Source: JABMMZ01 sp964505065
GTDB lineage: Bacteria; Bacteroidota; Bacteroidia; NS11-12g; UBA955
Length of the DNA stretch: 44,382 bases
Assembly: GCA_964505065.1 (NCBI GenBank)
Contig: CAZDGF010000029.1
Location: 1-44,382, forward strand
Reading direction: 5' to 3'
Shown: in pieces, positions 17,202 to 24,624 of the stretch
How the letters are laid out: each line of letters starts with the position of its first letter
Position numbering within the stretch: position 1 is the stretch's first letter
The notes under the pieces: model-generated
Seen by the model: only the letters and a program-made list of their open reading frames with translations
Told to the model about the DNA's origin: nothing
Databases searched by the model: none
Position numbers and translations under genes: made by a program

Positions 17202-17579
17202 GTGCTAAAATCAATAAAATATCTATTGCCTGCCATTGTGTGGGCAATTTTTATTTACATGGTTTGTACTTTTGAGTTTAAAACTACAAGCTTCGGACGC
17301 ATAACAATACTTGGAATAGGTACAGATAAAATAGCGCATTTTATTTTGTTTTCTATTTTAGCGTTTGCTTTAATTTGGGGTTTTAATAAAAGTAAAAGTT
17401 TTAATTGGCAAATAGTTGTTGCGTTTATAATTAGTTCAGTATATGGTATAGCAATAGAAATATGCCAGCAGTATTTTACAGCCACACGCCAAGCAGATAT
17501 TTTAGATATATTAGCAGATAGCATAGGGGCAATTTGCGGTATTGCATTATTTTTGATTATAAAGAAATTGAATAAATAA
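17202..17579 (+). CDS. VanZ-like family membrane protein
   Basis: Small integral membrane protein of 125 residues with four hydrophobic helices (about 5-22, 42-62, 70-90 and 103-121). The VanZ-like signature is present: GTDKIAHFILFSILAFAL after helix 1 and YGIAIEICQQYFTATRQADILDILADSIGAICG, whose acidic and aromatic spacing is typical. VanZ gives low-level teicoplanin resistance in enterococci, but most family members are uncharacterised, so no resistance role is implied. The start is GTG at 17202, 9 bases after gcvH. Confidence 0.8.
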   Translation: MLKSIKYLLPAIVWAIFIYMVCTFEFKTTSFGRITILGIGTDKIAHFILFSILAFALIWGFNKSKSFNWQIVVAFIISSVYGIAIEICQQYFTATRQADILDILADSIGAICGIALFLIIKKLNK

Positions 17580-17601
17580 AAACTTTGCATCTTTGCATGA
17601 T
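17578..17601 (+). repeat. aactttgcgtctttgcg repeat, copy 4
   Basis: aactttgcatctttgcatga, the most diverged copy. Both cores show the same G-to-A change (TTTGCA), so the internal repetition of the motif is kept. It begins at the VanZ stop codon. Confidence 0.55.
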
Positions 17602-17613
17602 AAATTAAAAAAT

Positions 17614-17663
17614 AGCATCTCCCAAAAGCCCCCTCTCCTTTGGAGAGGGGGTTGGGGGTGAGG
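17614..17663. repeat. 50-bp hairpin repeat, copy 1
   Basis: Contains the perfect stem CCCCCTCTCC / GGAGAGGGGG around a TTT loop, followed by ttgggggtgagg. It is GC-rich against an AT-rich background. A second copy follows 106 bases on. Confidence 0.85.
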
Positions 17664-17719
17664 CAAAAGAAATTTGCAAAAAACAAGGTAGCAGTTGGCA
17701 AGAAAAAAAATTAAAAAAA

Positions 17720-17769
17720 AGCATCTCCCAAAAGCCCCCTCTCCTGTGGAGAGGGGGTTGGGGGTGAGG
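17720..17769. repeat. 50-bp hairpin repeat, copy 2
   Basis: Identical to copy 1 except one loop base (TGT instead of TTT). No T-tract follows the hairpin, so it is not a typical intrinsic terminator. Together the two copies fill most of the 278-base gap between the VanZ-like gene and tonB. Confidence 0.85.
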
Positions 17770-17857
17770 TAAAAAAGTGGTAAGTCATAAAATTTGGCAA
17801 TTAAATTGTAATAAAATATTTACTATAAACGTTATATAAGGTATTAAGCCATACCCA

Positions 17858-18613
17858 ATGAAAGAAGATATTGATTACCATACATTAGACGCTACAGATA
17901 TTGTGTTTGAAAAACGCAATAAGCGGTATGGTGCTTTTATATTAAGAAAAACATACCGTAAAAATTTAATAAAAGCCTTGTCAATAGCTTTATTTACGTT
18001 TATTTTAGGCATATTTATGCCTGCCATTTTAGAAAATCTTAATTTTTTTGACAAAGAACCAGAAGAAATATTAATACGCAGAGATATTAACCTTGCAGAT
18101 GCCCCACCGCCAAGCATAAGCCAAACAGCAGCCAAGCCAACCACCAATGCCGAGCAAGAAATACAAGCAGTAGATAAAACAAAAGCTGATGAACAAAAAC
18201 CCAAAGACACTACCCAAACACAAGGCAAAACACCCAATGGCAAAGATACCGCAGGTAGTTGGAAAAATGGAAATGGAAAAAATCCAAATGCCAATGGCGA
18301 TGGAAAAGGAACAGCAATAGATATTAGCAAAGTAGAAATTAAACCCTTGTTTAAAGGAGGCGATGAGGCTTATGGCTATTTTTTTGAAGATAATTTAATA
18401 CACCCCAATAGAAAACTATCAGGTAAGGTAAATGTAAGTTTTATAATTGAAGAAAATGGCGATATTTCTAACATAAAAGCTGAAGGTAGAAACAATGCCC
18501 AATTAGAAAAAGCAGCAATAGAATGTATTGCCAAAATGAAAGGCTACTGGACACCTGCAAGGCAAGGTGGTAAAAATGTTAGAGTTATTTGCAAAGTACC
18601 TGTAGAATTTTAA
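17858..18613 (+). CDS. tonB: TonB family energy transducer
   Basis: Inner-membrane-anchored protein of 251 residues that passes energy from ExbB/ExbD to TonB-dependent outer-membrane receptors. The Bacteroidota N-terminal signature is DIVFEKRNKRYGAFILRKTYRKN (about 15-37), followed by one membrane helix (about 38-58). Then comes an extended low-complexity periplasmic linker rich in Lys, Asn, Gly, Thr and Gln (about 85-150). The C-terminal TonB domain runs from about 165 to 251 (GKVNVSFIIEENGDISNIKA, CIAKMKGYWTPARQGGKNVRV). exbB and exbD are not adjacent. radC follows after 11 bases, so the two may share a transcript. Confidence 0.88.
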   Translation: MKEDIDYHTLDATDIVFEKRNKRYGAFILRKTYRKNLIKALSIALFTFILGIFMPAILENLNFFDKEPEEILIRRDINLADAPPPSISQTAAKPTTNAEQEIQAVDKTKADEQKPKDTTQTQGKTPNGKDTAGSWKNGNGKNPNANGDGKGTAIDISKVEIKPLFKGGDEAYGYFFEDNLIHPNRKLSGKVNVSFIIEENGDISNIKAEGRNNAQLEKAAIECIAKMKGYWTPARQGGKNVRVICKVPVEF

Positions 18614-18624
18614 AAAATATATAA

Positions 18625-19314
18625 ATGAGCAACTTTATACCTATACGCAACCTTGCCGAAGATGAAAAGCCAAGAGAAAAACTAACGCTTAAAGGCAAAG
18701 CAGCTTTAAGCGATGTTGAGTTATTGGCAATTTTATTGGCAACGGGTACGGTTAAAAAATCTGCAATAGACCTAGCAAGAGAAATACTGAACAAAGCCAA
18801 CAACGACCTAAACCAATTGGCAAGAATGACCATAAAAGACCTATGCACCATAGACGGCATAGGACCCGCTAAAGCCATTACCATTATAGCAGCCATAGAA
18901 TTGGCAGGGAGAAAACAAGCCTCCGATGCAAAAGCCAAAGCACAAATAACAAGTAGTAGAGAGGCTTACGATTATATACGCTATAAATTAGAAGACTTAA
19001 CCCACGAAGAATTTTGGATAATTACGCTCAATAAAATAGGCAATGTATTAGGCGAACATAGAATAAGCGAAGGAGGACTTACCATAACTACTGTTGATAT
19101 TAAAAAAATATTTAAAATAGCATTGGCAGATTTGGCTACCTCAATCATATTGTTTCATAACCACCCTTCAGGCAATTTAAACCCAAGCGAATCAGATATA
19201 AACTTAACCAAAAAAATACAAGAATCGGGAGAGATATTAGATATTCATATTTCAGACCATATAATAATAGCCAATACTGGCTATTATAGTTTTGTAGATG
19301 AAAAATTACTGTAA
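18625..19314 (+). CDS. radC: RadC family JAB-domain protein
   Basis: UPF0758/RadC protein of 229 residues. The N-terminal helix-hairpin-helix region (about 63-95, LCTIDGIGPAKAITIIAAIELAGR) is followed by an MPN/JAMM metalloprotease-like domain with HNHPSGNLNPSESD; the metal-binding set His178, His180 and Asp191 is intact. The old 'DNA repair protein' name rests on a reassigned E. coli mutation; the biochemical function is unknown. Length and start (MSNFIPIRNLAEDEKPREKL) are standard for the family. Confidence 0.92.
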   Translation: MSNFIPIRNLAEDEKPREKLTLKGKAALSDVELLAILLATGTVKKSAIDLAREILNKANNDLNQLARMTIKDLCTIDGIGPAKAITIIAAIELAGRKQASDAKAKAQITSSREAYDYIRYKLEDLTHEEFWIITLNKIGNVLGEHRISEGGLTITTVDIKKIFKIALADLATSIILFHNHPSGNLNPSESDINLTKKIQESGEILDIHISDHIIIANTGYYSFVDEKLL

Positions 19315-19346
19315 CTATTAAGTATAGAAAATCGTTTAAAAAATAT

Positions 19347-19354
19347 TACCTTTG
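19347..19354 (+). promoter_or_regulatory. -7 box for the bamD operon
   Basis: TACCTTTG, an exact TAnnTTTG match, 12 bases before the bamD ATG. It also argues against an upstream TTG start at 19352, which would overlap the box. Confidence 0.55.
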
Positions 19355-19366
19355 CCAATTGCTTTT

Positions 19367-20176
19367 ATGCGCAGTATAGTTTTAATCATATCTATTGTTT
19401 TGCTTGCCTCGTGCTCGGAGTATGCCCGTGTAACAAAAAAAGGAACTGTTGACGAAAAGTACACTATGGCAATAAAACAATTTAAAGCCAAAGATTATGT
19501 TAGAGCAATGCCTTTATTTGAAGAGCTTTTGGCGTATTACAGAGGAAAAGAAAAAGCAGAAGAATTGTATTTTTATTTTTCATACTGCAATTATTATTTA
19601 GGACAATTTGAGTTAGCCGCATTTCATTTTAAAACCTTTACAGAAACCTATTATAACAGCAAACACAGTGAAGAATGCTATTATATGTATGCCCATTGTT
19701 TGTATAAAGATGCCCTGCCTTATTATTTAGACCAAAGCAGTACAACAAAGGCAATTACAGAAATGCAATTGTTTTTAAATCTTTATCCTACAAGTATTTA
19801 TAAAGAATTAGGCAATGAGCAAATAGAGGAATTAAGAAAAAATTTAAAACAGAAAGCCTTAGAAACAGCACTTTTATTCTTTAAAATAGAAGATTACAGA
19901 GCTGCTACAGTTTCATTTAAAAATGCCATTAAAGATTTTCCAGATATTGAAAACAAAGACTATATTGAGTTTATGGTTATTAAAGCCAACTATTTATATG
20001 CCAAATATAGTATTGACGAAAAAAAAGTAGAACGACTAAACGATGTGTTTAAAGCCTACAAAGAATTTTCGGGAAAATACCCCAATACAAACAAATATTT
20101 TAAAGAAGCAAAAGAATTGAACGAAAAAGCTTCGAAAGAATTAACCAACCATAATTTAAAAAACAAAATTCAGTAA
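19367..20176 (+). CDS. bamD: Outer membrane assembly lipoprotein BamD
   Basis: Lipoprotein of 269 residues, part of the BAM complex that folds outer-membrane beta barrels. The signal peptide MRSIVLIISIVLLASC has a clear lipobox with Cys16. Tetratricopeptide-like repeats follow (KQFKAKDYVRAMPLFEELLAYYRG, FYFSYCNYYLGQFELAAFHFKTF, LFFKIEDYRAATVSFKNAIKDFP). Bacteroidota BamD proteins typically read YTMAIKQFKAKDYVRA here. The ATG at 19367 is preferred over a TTG 15 bases upstream because it starts the signal peptide and respects the promoter. First gene of an operon with the omega subunit, coaC/coaB, DUF4835 and aroB, an arrangement I recognise from other Bacteroidota. Confidence 0.92.
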   Translation: MRSIVLIISIVLLASCSEYARVTKKGTVDEKYTMAIKQFKAKDYVRAMPLFEELLAYYRGKEKAEELYFYFSYCNYYLGQFELAAFHFKTFTETYYNSKHSEECYYMYAHCLYKDALPYYLDQSSTTKAITEMQLFLNLYPTSIYKELGNEQIEELRKNLKQKALETALLFFKIEDYRAATVSFKNAIKDFPDIENKDYIEFMVIKANYLYAKYSIDEKKVERLNDVFKAYKEFSGKYPNTNKYFKEAKELNEKASKELTNHNLKNKIQ

Positions 20177-20180
20177 TATA

Positions 20181-20510
20181 ATGATAAAAGAACAAAAATT
20201 ATCGCCAAGTGCAGAGGCACGCGATATGCACGAACTAGAGGCAGCAACAGGCAATTTGTATTTAACAACAGCCATAATTGCTAAAAGAGCCAATCAAATT
20301 TCTGCTCAAATTAAAGAAGAATTAACCTCTAAATTATCAGAATTTGCTACCGACCACGATAATTTGGAAGAAATACACGAAAACCGCGAGCAAATAGAAA
20401 TTAGCGCACATTACGAAAAAATGCCTAAACCTACTTTGCTAGCCACAAGAGAATTTTTAGATAAAAAAGTTTACTATCGCACGCCTGCAGACGATGAGGC
20501 TGAAGGATAA
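20181..20510 (+). CDS. rpoZ: RNA polymerase omega subunit-like protein (RpoZ/Rpb6 family)
   Basis: Protein of 109 residues of the Bacteroidota omega type. The segment TGNLYLTTAIIAKRANQISAQIKEELTSKLSEFA corresponds to the conserved omega/Rpb6 helices (compare SRYRLVLVAAKRARQL in other omegas), and the acidic C-terminal part with YEKMPKPTLLATREFLDKKVYYR is the lineage-specific tail. Omega helps fold and hold the beta-prime subunit. It starts 4 bases after bamD, and its last 17 bases overlap coaC, which supports co-expression. Confidence 0.82.
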   Translation: MIKEQKLSPSAEARDMHELEAATGNLYLTTAIIAKRANQISAQIKEELTSKLSEFATDHDNLEEIHENREQIEISAHYEKMPKPTLLATREFLDKKVYYRTPADDEAEG

Positions 20511-21045
20511 AAAAATACTTATTGGTGTTACAGGAAGTATTGCTGCATACAAATCGGCTTTTTTAATCCGTTTATTGGTAAAAGAAGGCGCATTGGTAAA
20601 AGTAATAATGACCCAAGCAGCCAAAGAATTTATAGCACCCGTTACCCTTGCCACATTGAGTAAGAACGAGGTGCTTTCTTCGTTTTATAACCAAAGCAAT
20701 GGCGAGTGGTACAACCATGTAGAGCTTGGCTTGTGGGCAGATGCCTTAATTATAGCTCCTGTAAGTGCCAATACCATAGCTAAAATGGCAAATGGTTTTT
20801 GCGATAATTTATTAACCGCAACTTATTTATCAGCAAAATGTAAAACCTTTTTTGCCCCAGCTATGGATTTAGATATGTTTTTGCACCCTGCGGTGGTAAA
20901 CAATATAAAATTATTGCAAACCTATGGCAATACTCTAATAGATGCCGAAGAAGGCGAATTGGCAAGTGGGCTTCAAGGCAAAGGAAGAATGGCAGAACCT
21001 GAAAATATTTTAAATTTTATTGTTCAATATTTTGAATCTATCTGA
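20494..21045 (+). CDS. coaC: Phosphopantothenoylcysteine decarboxylase half of CoaBC
   Basis: Flavoprotein of 183 residues that decarboxylates 4'-phosphopantothenoyl-L-cysteine in coenzyme A synthesis. The FMN-binding start ILIGVTGSIAAYKS, active-site His in YNHVELGLWADALIIAPVSANTIAKMANG, substrate-clamp segment FFAPAMDLDMFLHP (Asp where many families have Asn) and ASGLQGKGRMAEPE are all present. In Bacteroidota this domain is normally the N-terminal half of a fused CoaBC protein. Here it ends at TGA (21043-21045) just where the linker to CoaB would begin, and the ligase half continues in the +1 frame. The active domain itself appears complete. Confidence 0.9.
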   Translation: MRLKDKKILIGVTGSIAAYKSAFLIRLLVKEGALVKVIMTQAAKEFIAPVTLATLSKNEVLSSFYNQSNGEWYNHVELGLWADALIIAPVSANTIAKMANGFCDNLLTATYLSAKCKTFFAPAMDLDMFLHPAVVNNIKLLQTYGNTLIDAEEGELASGLQGKGRMAEPENILNFIVQYFESI

Positions 21046-21691
21046 ATATTACAAAAGTAAAATTATTGTCATTTCTGCTGGGCCTACATACGAAAAAATA
21101 GACCCTGTTCGTTTTATTGGCAATTACTCAACAGGAAAAATGGGATTTGAATTGGCAGAAACTTTAGCAGAAAATGGCGCAAAGGTGCATTTAGTGGCAG
21201 GACCCACACAATTAAAAGCACAAAACAAAAATATAAAAACCTACGCTGTAGAATCGGCATTGGAAATGTATGAACAATGCACCACATTGTTTAAAAATGC
21301 AGATATAGCCATAATGGCAGCAGCCGTTGCCGATTATCGCCCAGCAAAATTTAGCGATATAAAAATTAAAAAAAACGAAGATACTTTTACTTTAGAATTG
21401 GTTAAAAATCCAGATATATTGGCAAGTTTAGGAGCATCTAAAAAAAACAATCAAATAGTTGTAGGTTTTGCTTTAGAAACAAATAACGAACTTGAAAATG
21501 CCAAAAAAAAATTAGAAAAAAAGAATGCAGATGCCATTGTTTTAAATTCTTTGCAAGATAAAGGCGCAGGATTTAAGCATCAAACAAATAAAATTACCAT
21601 TTTATTAAAAAATGGCAGTATTTTTGAATTCCCATTAAAAGATAAAAAAGAGGTAGCCCAAGATATTATCCAATGTATTTCAACCATTTAA
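21020..21691 (+). CDS. coaB: Phosphopantothenate-cysteine ligase half of CoaBC
   Basis: Ligase domain of 223 residues that joins 4'-phosphopantothenate and cysteine. Motifs: VISAGPTYEKIDPVRFIGNYSTGKMG, AAAVADYRPA, the KIKK segment, VGFALETN and the KNADAIVLNSL region. There is no ATG near the 5' end; only TTG codons at 21020 and 21032 exist, both inside coaC. In frame it reads LSEYYKSKIIVISAGPTYE. Removing one base at the coaC stop would give FESIEYYKSKIIVISAGPTYE, a normal CoaBC linker. So this is either a frameshifted single gene, a sequencing error, or a genuinely split pair with a TTG start. The coordinates follow the longest TTG-initiated frame. Confidence 0.85.
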   Translation: MFNILNLSEYYKSKIIVISAGPTYEKIDPVRFIGNYSTGKMGFELAETLAENGAKVHLVAGPTQLKAQNKNIKTYAVESALEMYEQCTTLFKNADIAIMAAAVADYRPAKFSDIKIKKNEDTFTLELVKNPDILASLGASKKNNQIVVGFALETNNELENAKKKLEKKNADAIVLNSLQDKGAGFKHQTNKITILLKNGSIFEFPLKDKKEVAQDIIQCISTI

Positions 21692-22581
21692 AATCAATTG
21701 TTTTTACTTTCATTTTAGTTTTTTCACTAAAAATGAATGCCCAAGATGTAGAGGCTACCGTATCTATTATTCATCCTAAAGTACAAATTTCTAATACCCA
21801 AATTTTTACATCTTTACAAAATTCAATTTCTCAATTTATCAATCAACGCCTTTGGAGTTCAGATAAAATAACAAGTATTGAACGCTTTAAAATGAATATT
21901 TTAATAGATATTAGAGAATATCAATTAAATTCTAATGATTTTGAAGGTACTATTCAAATACAAGCCACTCGCCCTGTGTTTGGAAGCACTTATAGTACAG
22001 TTGTGTTCAATCAAATTGATGATGTTTTTAAATTTCAATATCAGGAGTTTCAAGCTATGGAGTTTCAGCCAAATGCCAATGTATATAACCTAACAGGTAT
22101 TTTAGCCTTTTATGTCAATACGGTATTGGGTATTAATTATGATACCTACACTTTAGATGGCGGCACACCCTATTTTATAAAAGCAAGAGAAATATTGAAT
22201 GCAAGCCAAAGTATTGAAGGTTGGAAACCAAATGATGGACAAAGTTTGAAAAACAGATTTTATTTGATAGATAACCTTACAAGCGAAAGGTATAAGCCCT
22301 TGAGAACTACAATGTATAATTACCACATGCTTGGTTTGGATATTATGCATAAAGATGTGGCAAAAGGTAGAGATGAAGTGTTTAAATCGTTAGAAAATTT
22401 TCAAGATTTGGCAAAAATATTTCCAAATAGTATGCTTATAAAAGTATTTTTTAATGCCAAACAAAAAGAATTGGTAGAAATTTTTAAACAAGCACCAGCA
22501 GCAGAGCAACTTAAAGCCATTGAATTGTTAGGCAGATTAGACCCAGCAAATAAAATTCTGTACGATAAAATTAAAGGATAG
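21673..22581 (+). CDS. DUF4835 family exported protein (PorD-like)
   Basis: Exported protein of 302 residues with a signal peptide (MYFNHLKSIVFTFILVFSLKMNAQ). Its hallmarks match DUF4835: EATVSIIHPKVQISNTQIFTSLQNSISQFINQRLW, IQIQATRPVFGSTYSTVVFNQID, LTGILAFYVNTVLGINYDTY and DNLTSERYKPLRTTMYNYHMLGLDIM. I recall the family being labelled type IX secretion protein PorD in some databases; a direct role is not evident from sequence. Its position after coaBC in the bamD operon is conserved in Bacteroidota. The start overlaps coaB by 19 bases, and aroB follows 2 bases later. Confidence 0.85.
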   Translation: MYFNHLKSIVFTFILVFSLKMNAQDVEATVSIIHPKVQISNTQIFTSLQNSISQFINQRLWSSDKITSIERFKMNILIDIREYQLNSNDFEGTIQIQATRPVFGSTYSTVVFNQIDDVFKFQYQEFQAMEFQPNANVYNLTGILAFYVNTVLGINYDTYTLDGGTPYFIKAREILNASQSIEGWKPNDGQSLKNRFYLIDNLTSERYKPLRTTMYNYHMLGLDIMHKDVAKGRDEVFKSLENFQDLAKIFPNSMLIKVFFNAKQKELVEIFKQAPAAEQLKAIELLGRLDPANKILYDKIKG

Positions 22582-22583
22582 AA

Positions 22584-23591
22584 ATGGCTAAAGGCAAAAT
22601 AATTTTTAGCCAAGATATTTTAAAATCGCTCAAAGAATTTTGTGTTAAAAAAAAGTTCAGTAATCTTATTTTTATTTTTGATAAAAATACTGAGAAATAT
22701 TGCGCATCTTTTTTTAAGAATGACGTTAAAAATAAAATTGTAATAGCTGCTGGCGAGCAAAACAAAAACCTTGAAACCTACTGCTACATTATTCAAAAAT
22801 TAATTGAACTTAAAGCCAATAAAAATACTTTGGTGGTAAATATTGGTGGTGGAATGCTTACTGATATTGGTGCGTTTGCAGCCGCTACTTATCAGAGGGG
22901 GATACCTTTTATAAATATTCCCACCACACTTGTAGGTATGGTAGATGCAGCTATTGGTGGCAAAACAGGAATAGATTTTGAAAATTATAAAAACTATTTA
23001 GGTATTTTCGCTCAAGCTGAGCGGGTTTTTATTTCCCCCAATTTTTTAAAAACATTGCCAAAAAAACAAATAGAAAGCGGCTGGGCAGAAATATTAAAAA
23101 CAGGTGTAATTGCCAATAAAAAATTAATTGAATTGGTTGGCATTGAAGCTCCAATTGATGAAATAATATACTATTGTGCAAAAACCAAATACGCTATTGT
23201 ACAGCAAGATTTAAAAGATAAAAATGTACGACAATTGTTAAATTTTGGGCATACTATTGGGCATGCTTACGAAAGTTATCGTTTAAGCATCAATAAGCCT
23301 ATTTTGCATGGTTTTGCAGTTGCAAAAGGAATTTTAGCCGAAAGTAAAATAGCCTATAAATTAGGTAAAATATCCGAAATTGATTATTCAATTATTAAAA
23401 AATTAATAAAAATATACACTTTTCAAACAGAAATTACGCTAAAAGAATTTGAATTAATGAAAAAATGGCTGAAAGCTGACAAGAAAAATAAAAGCAATGA
23501 AATTATTTTTTCATTGCCCAATGCCATTGGCAAAGGGGAATTTGGTATTTCTATAGCAGAAAGGTTGTTAAAAAATTTAATTTTTAATTGA
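22584..23591 (+). CDS. aroB: 3-dehydroquinate synthase
   Basis: Shikimate-pathway enzyme of 335 residues that cyclises DAHP to 3-dehydroquinate using NAD and a metal. NAD-binding GGGMLTDIGAFAAATYQRGIPFINIPTTLVGMVDAAIGGKTGID is intact. Predicted metal ligands are Glu169 (SGWAEILKTG), His233 (NFGHTIGHAYE) and His252 (LHGFAVAKG). It is slightly shorter than E. coli AroB (about 360), with a compact N-terminus, which is usual in this phylum. It starts 2 bases after the DUF4835 stop, so it ends the bamD-led operon. Confidence 0.94.
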   Translation: MAKGKIIFSQDILKSLKEFCVKKKFSNLIFIFDKNTEKYCASFFKNDVKNKIVIAAGEQNKNLETYCYIIQKLIELKANKNTLVVNIGGGMLTDIGAFAAATYQRGIPFINIPTTLVGMVDAAIGGKTGIDFENYKNYLGIFAQAERVFISPNFLKTLPKKQIESGWAEILKTGVIANKKLIELVGIEAPIDEIIYYCAKTKYAIVQQDLKDKNVRQLLNFGHTIGHAYESYRLSINKPILHGFAVAKGILAESKIAYKLGKISEIDYSIIKKLIKIYTFQTEITLKEFELMKKWLKADKKNKSNEIIFSLPNAIGKGEFGISIAERLLKNLIFN

Positions 23592-23736
23592 ATTTTTTAA
23601 ATTTGGCAAGATTTTTGCTGCATACATATAACTGCAAATCCCTTATTTTAGTAGCTTTCATACAGTTTTAAATTTTGTATTTGCAAACTTTTTTTAACAC
23701 ATTCAAATAATATAATTGTTCAACCATAAAATATAA

Positions 23737-24600
23737 ATGAGACAGCTTAAAATATCAAAACAATTTACCAACCGCGAAAATAAATCGCTTGATAAATACT
23801 TAAACGAAATATCTAAAGTGCAAATGATAGATGCACAAGAAGAGGTAGAACTTGCCCGTAGAATTAGAGAAGGCGACCAAGCCGCTTTGGAGCGTTTGGT
23901 GAATGCAAATTTGCGTTTTGTGGTTTCTGTTAGCAAACAATATCAAAACCAAGGTTTAACCCTTGGCGACCTTATTAATGAAGGCAATTTAGGCTTGATA
24001 AAAGCTGCAAAGCGTTTTGATGAAACTCGTGGTTTTAAATTTATTTCGTATGCAGTATGGTGGATACGTCAGTCTATTTTACAAGCTTTGGCAGACCAAT
24101 CTCGTATTGTGCGTTTGCCTTTAAATAAAGTGGGTAGCATAGGTAGAATTAGTGCAGCTGCGGCTAAACTTGAGCAAGAATTTGAACGTGAACCAACAGC
24201 TGAAGAAATAGCTACTGTTCTTGAAATTCCAATTATTGAGGTTGAAAATGCAATGAAATCCAGCGGCAGACACCTTTCTATAGATGCGCCTTTAACAGAA
24301 GGGGAGGATAATACATTATTAGGTGTTTTAGATAATAATGATGAGCCAAACCCAGATGTGCCTTTGATGAATGAAAGTTTACAAAAGGAAATTAACCGTG
24401 TAATTTCTACTTTAAGCGAAAAAGAAAGAGATGTATTGCGTTTTTATTATGGTTTAGATGGCGGTCCAGCACATACTTTAGAGGATATTTCAGAAAAAGT
24501 AGGATTAACTCGTGAGCGTGTTCGTCAAATAAAAGAAAAAGCTTTGCGTAGATTACGTAAATCTTCAAAAAGTAAAATATTGAAATCTTATTTAGGGTAA
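23737..24600 (+). CDS. rpoD: Primary sigma factor RpoD (Bacteroidota type)
   Basis: Sigma-70 family protein of 287 residues, the short form typical of Bacteroidota, lacking region 1.1 and the non-conserved region. Region 1.2 (LDKYLNEISKVQMIDAQEEVELARRIREGD), region 2 (NLRFVVSVSKQYQNQGLTLGDLINEGNLGLIKAAKRFDETRGFKFISYAVWWIRQSILQAL), region 3 and region 4 with the helix-turn-helix (HTLEDISEKVGLTRERVRQIKEKALRRLRK) are complete. It recognises promoters of the TAnnTTTG type found throughout this window. It probably has its own promoter in the 145-base gap after aroB; only a near match (TGTATTTG, 23675-23682) was found. Confidence 0.95.
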   Translation: MRQLKISKQFTNRENKSLDKYLNEISKVQMIDAQEEVELARRIREGDQAALERLVNANLRFVVSVSKQYQNQGLTLGDLINEGNLGLIKAAKRFDETRGFKFISYAVWWIRQSILQALADQSRIVRLPLNKVGSIGRISAAAAKLEQEFEREPTAEEIATVLEIPIIEVENAMKSSGRHLSIDAPLTEGEDNTLLGVLDNNDEPNPDVPLMNESLQKEINRVISTLSEKERDVLRFYYGLDGGPAHTLEDISEKVGLTRERVRQIKEKALRRLRKSSKSKILKSYLG

Positions 24601-24624
24601 GGTATTATTTAAGTTAAATACATA

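Noticed and set aside
17875..18330. Long open frame antisense to tonB
   Set aside because: It mirrors the low-complexity linker of TonB. The TonB domains on the plus strand account for the sequence fully.
21030..21050. Programmed ribosomal frameshift in coaBC, like the one in prfB
   Set aside because: There is a stop codon at the shift point, but the preceding ATC codon could not re-pair in the +1 frame and no slippery heptamer or downstream structure is seen. An indel or split gene is simpler.
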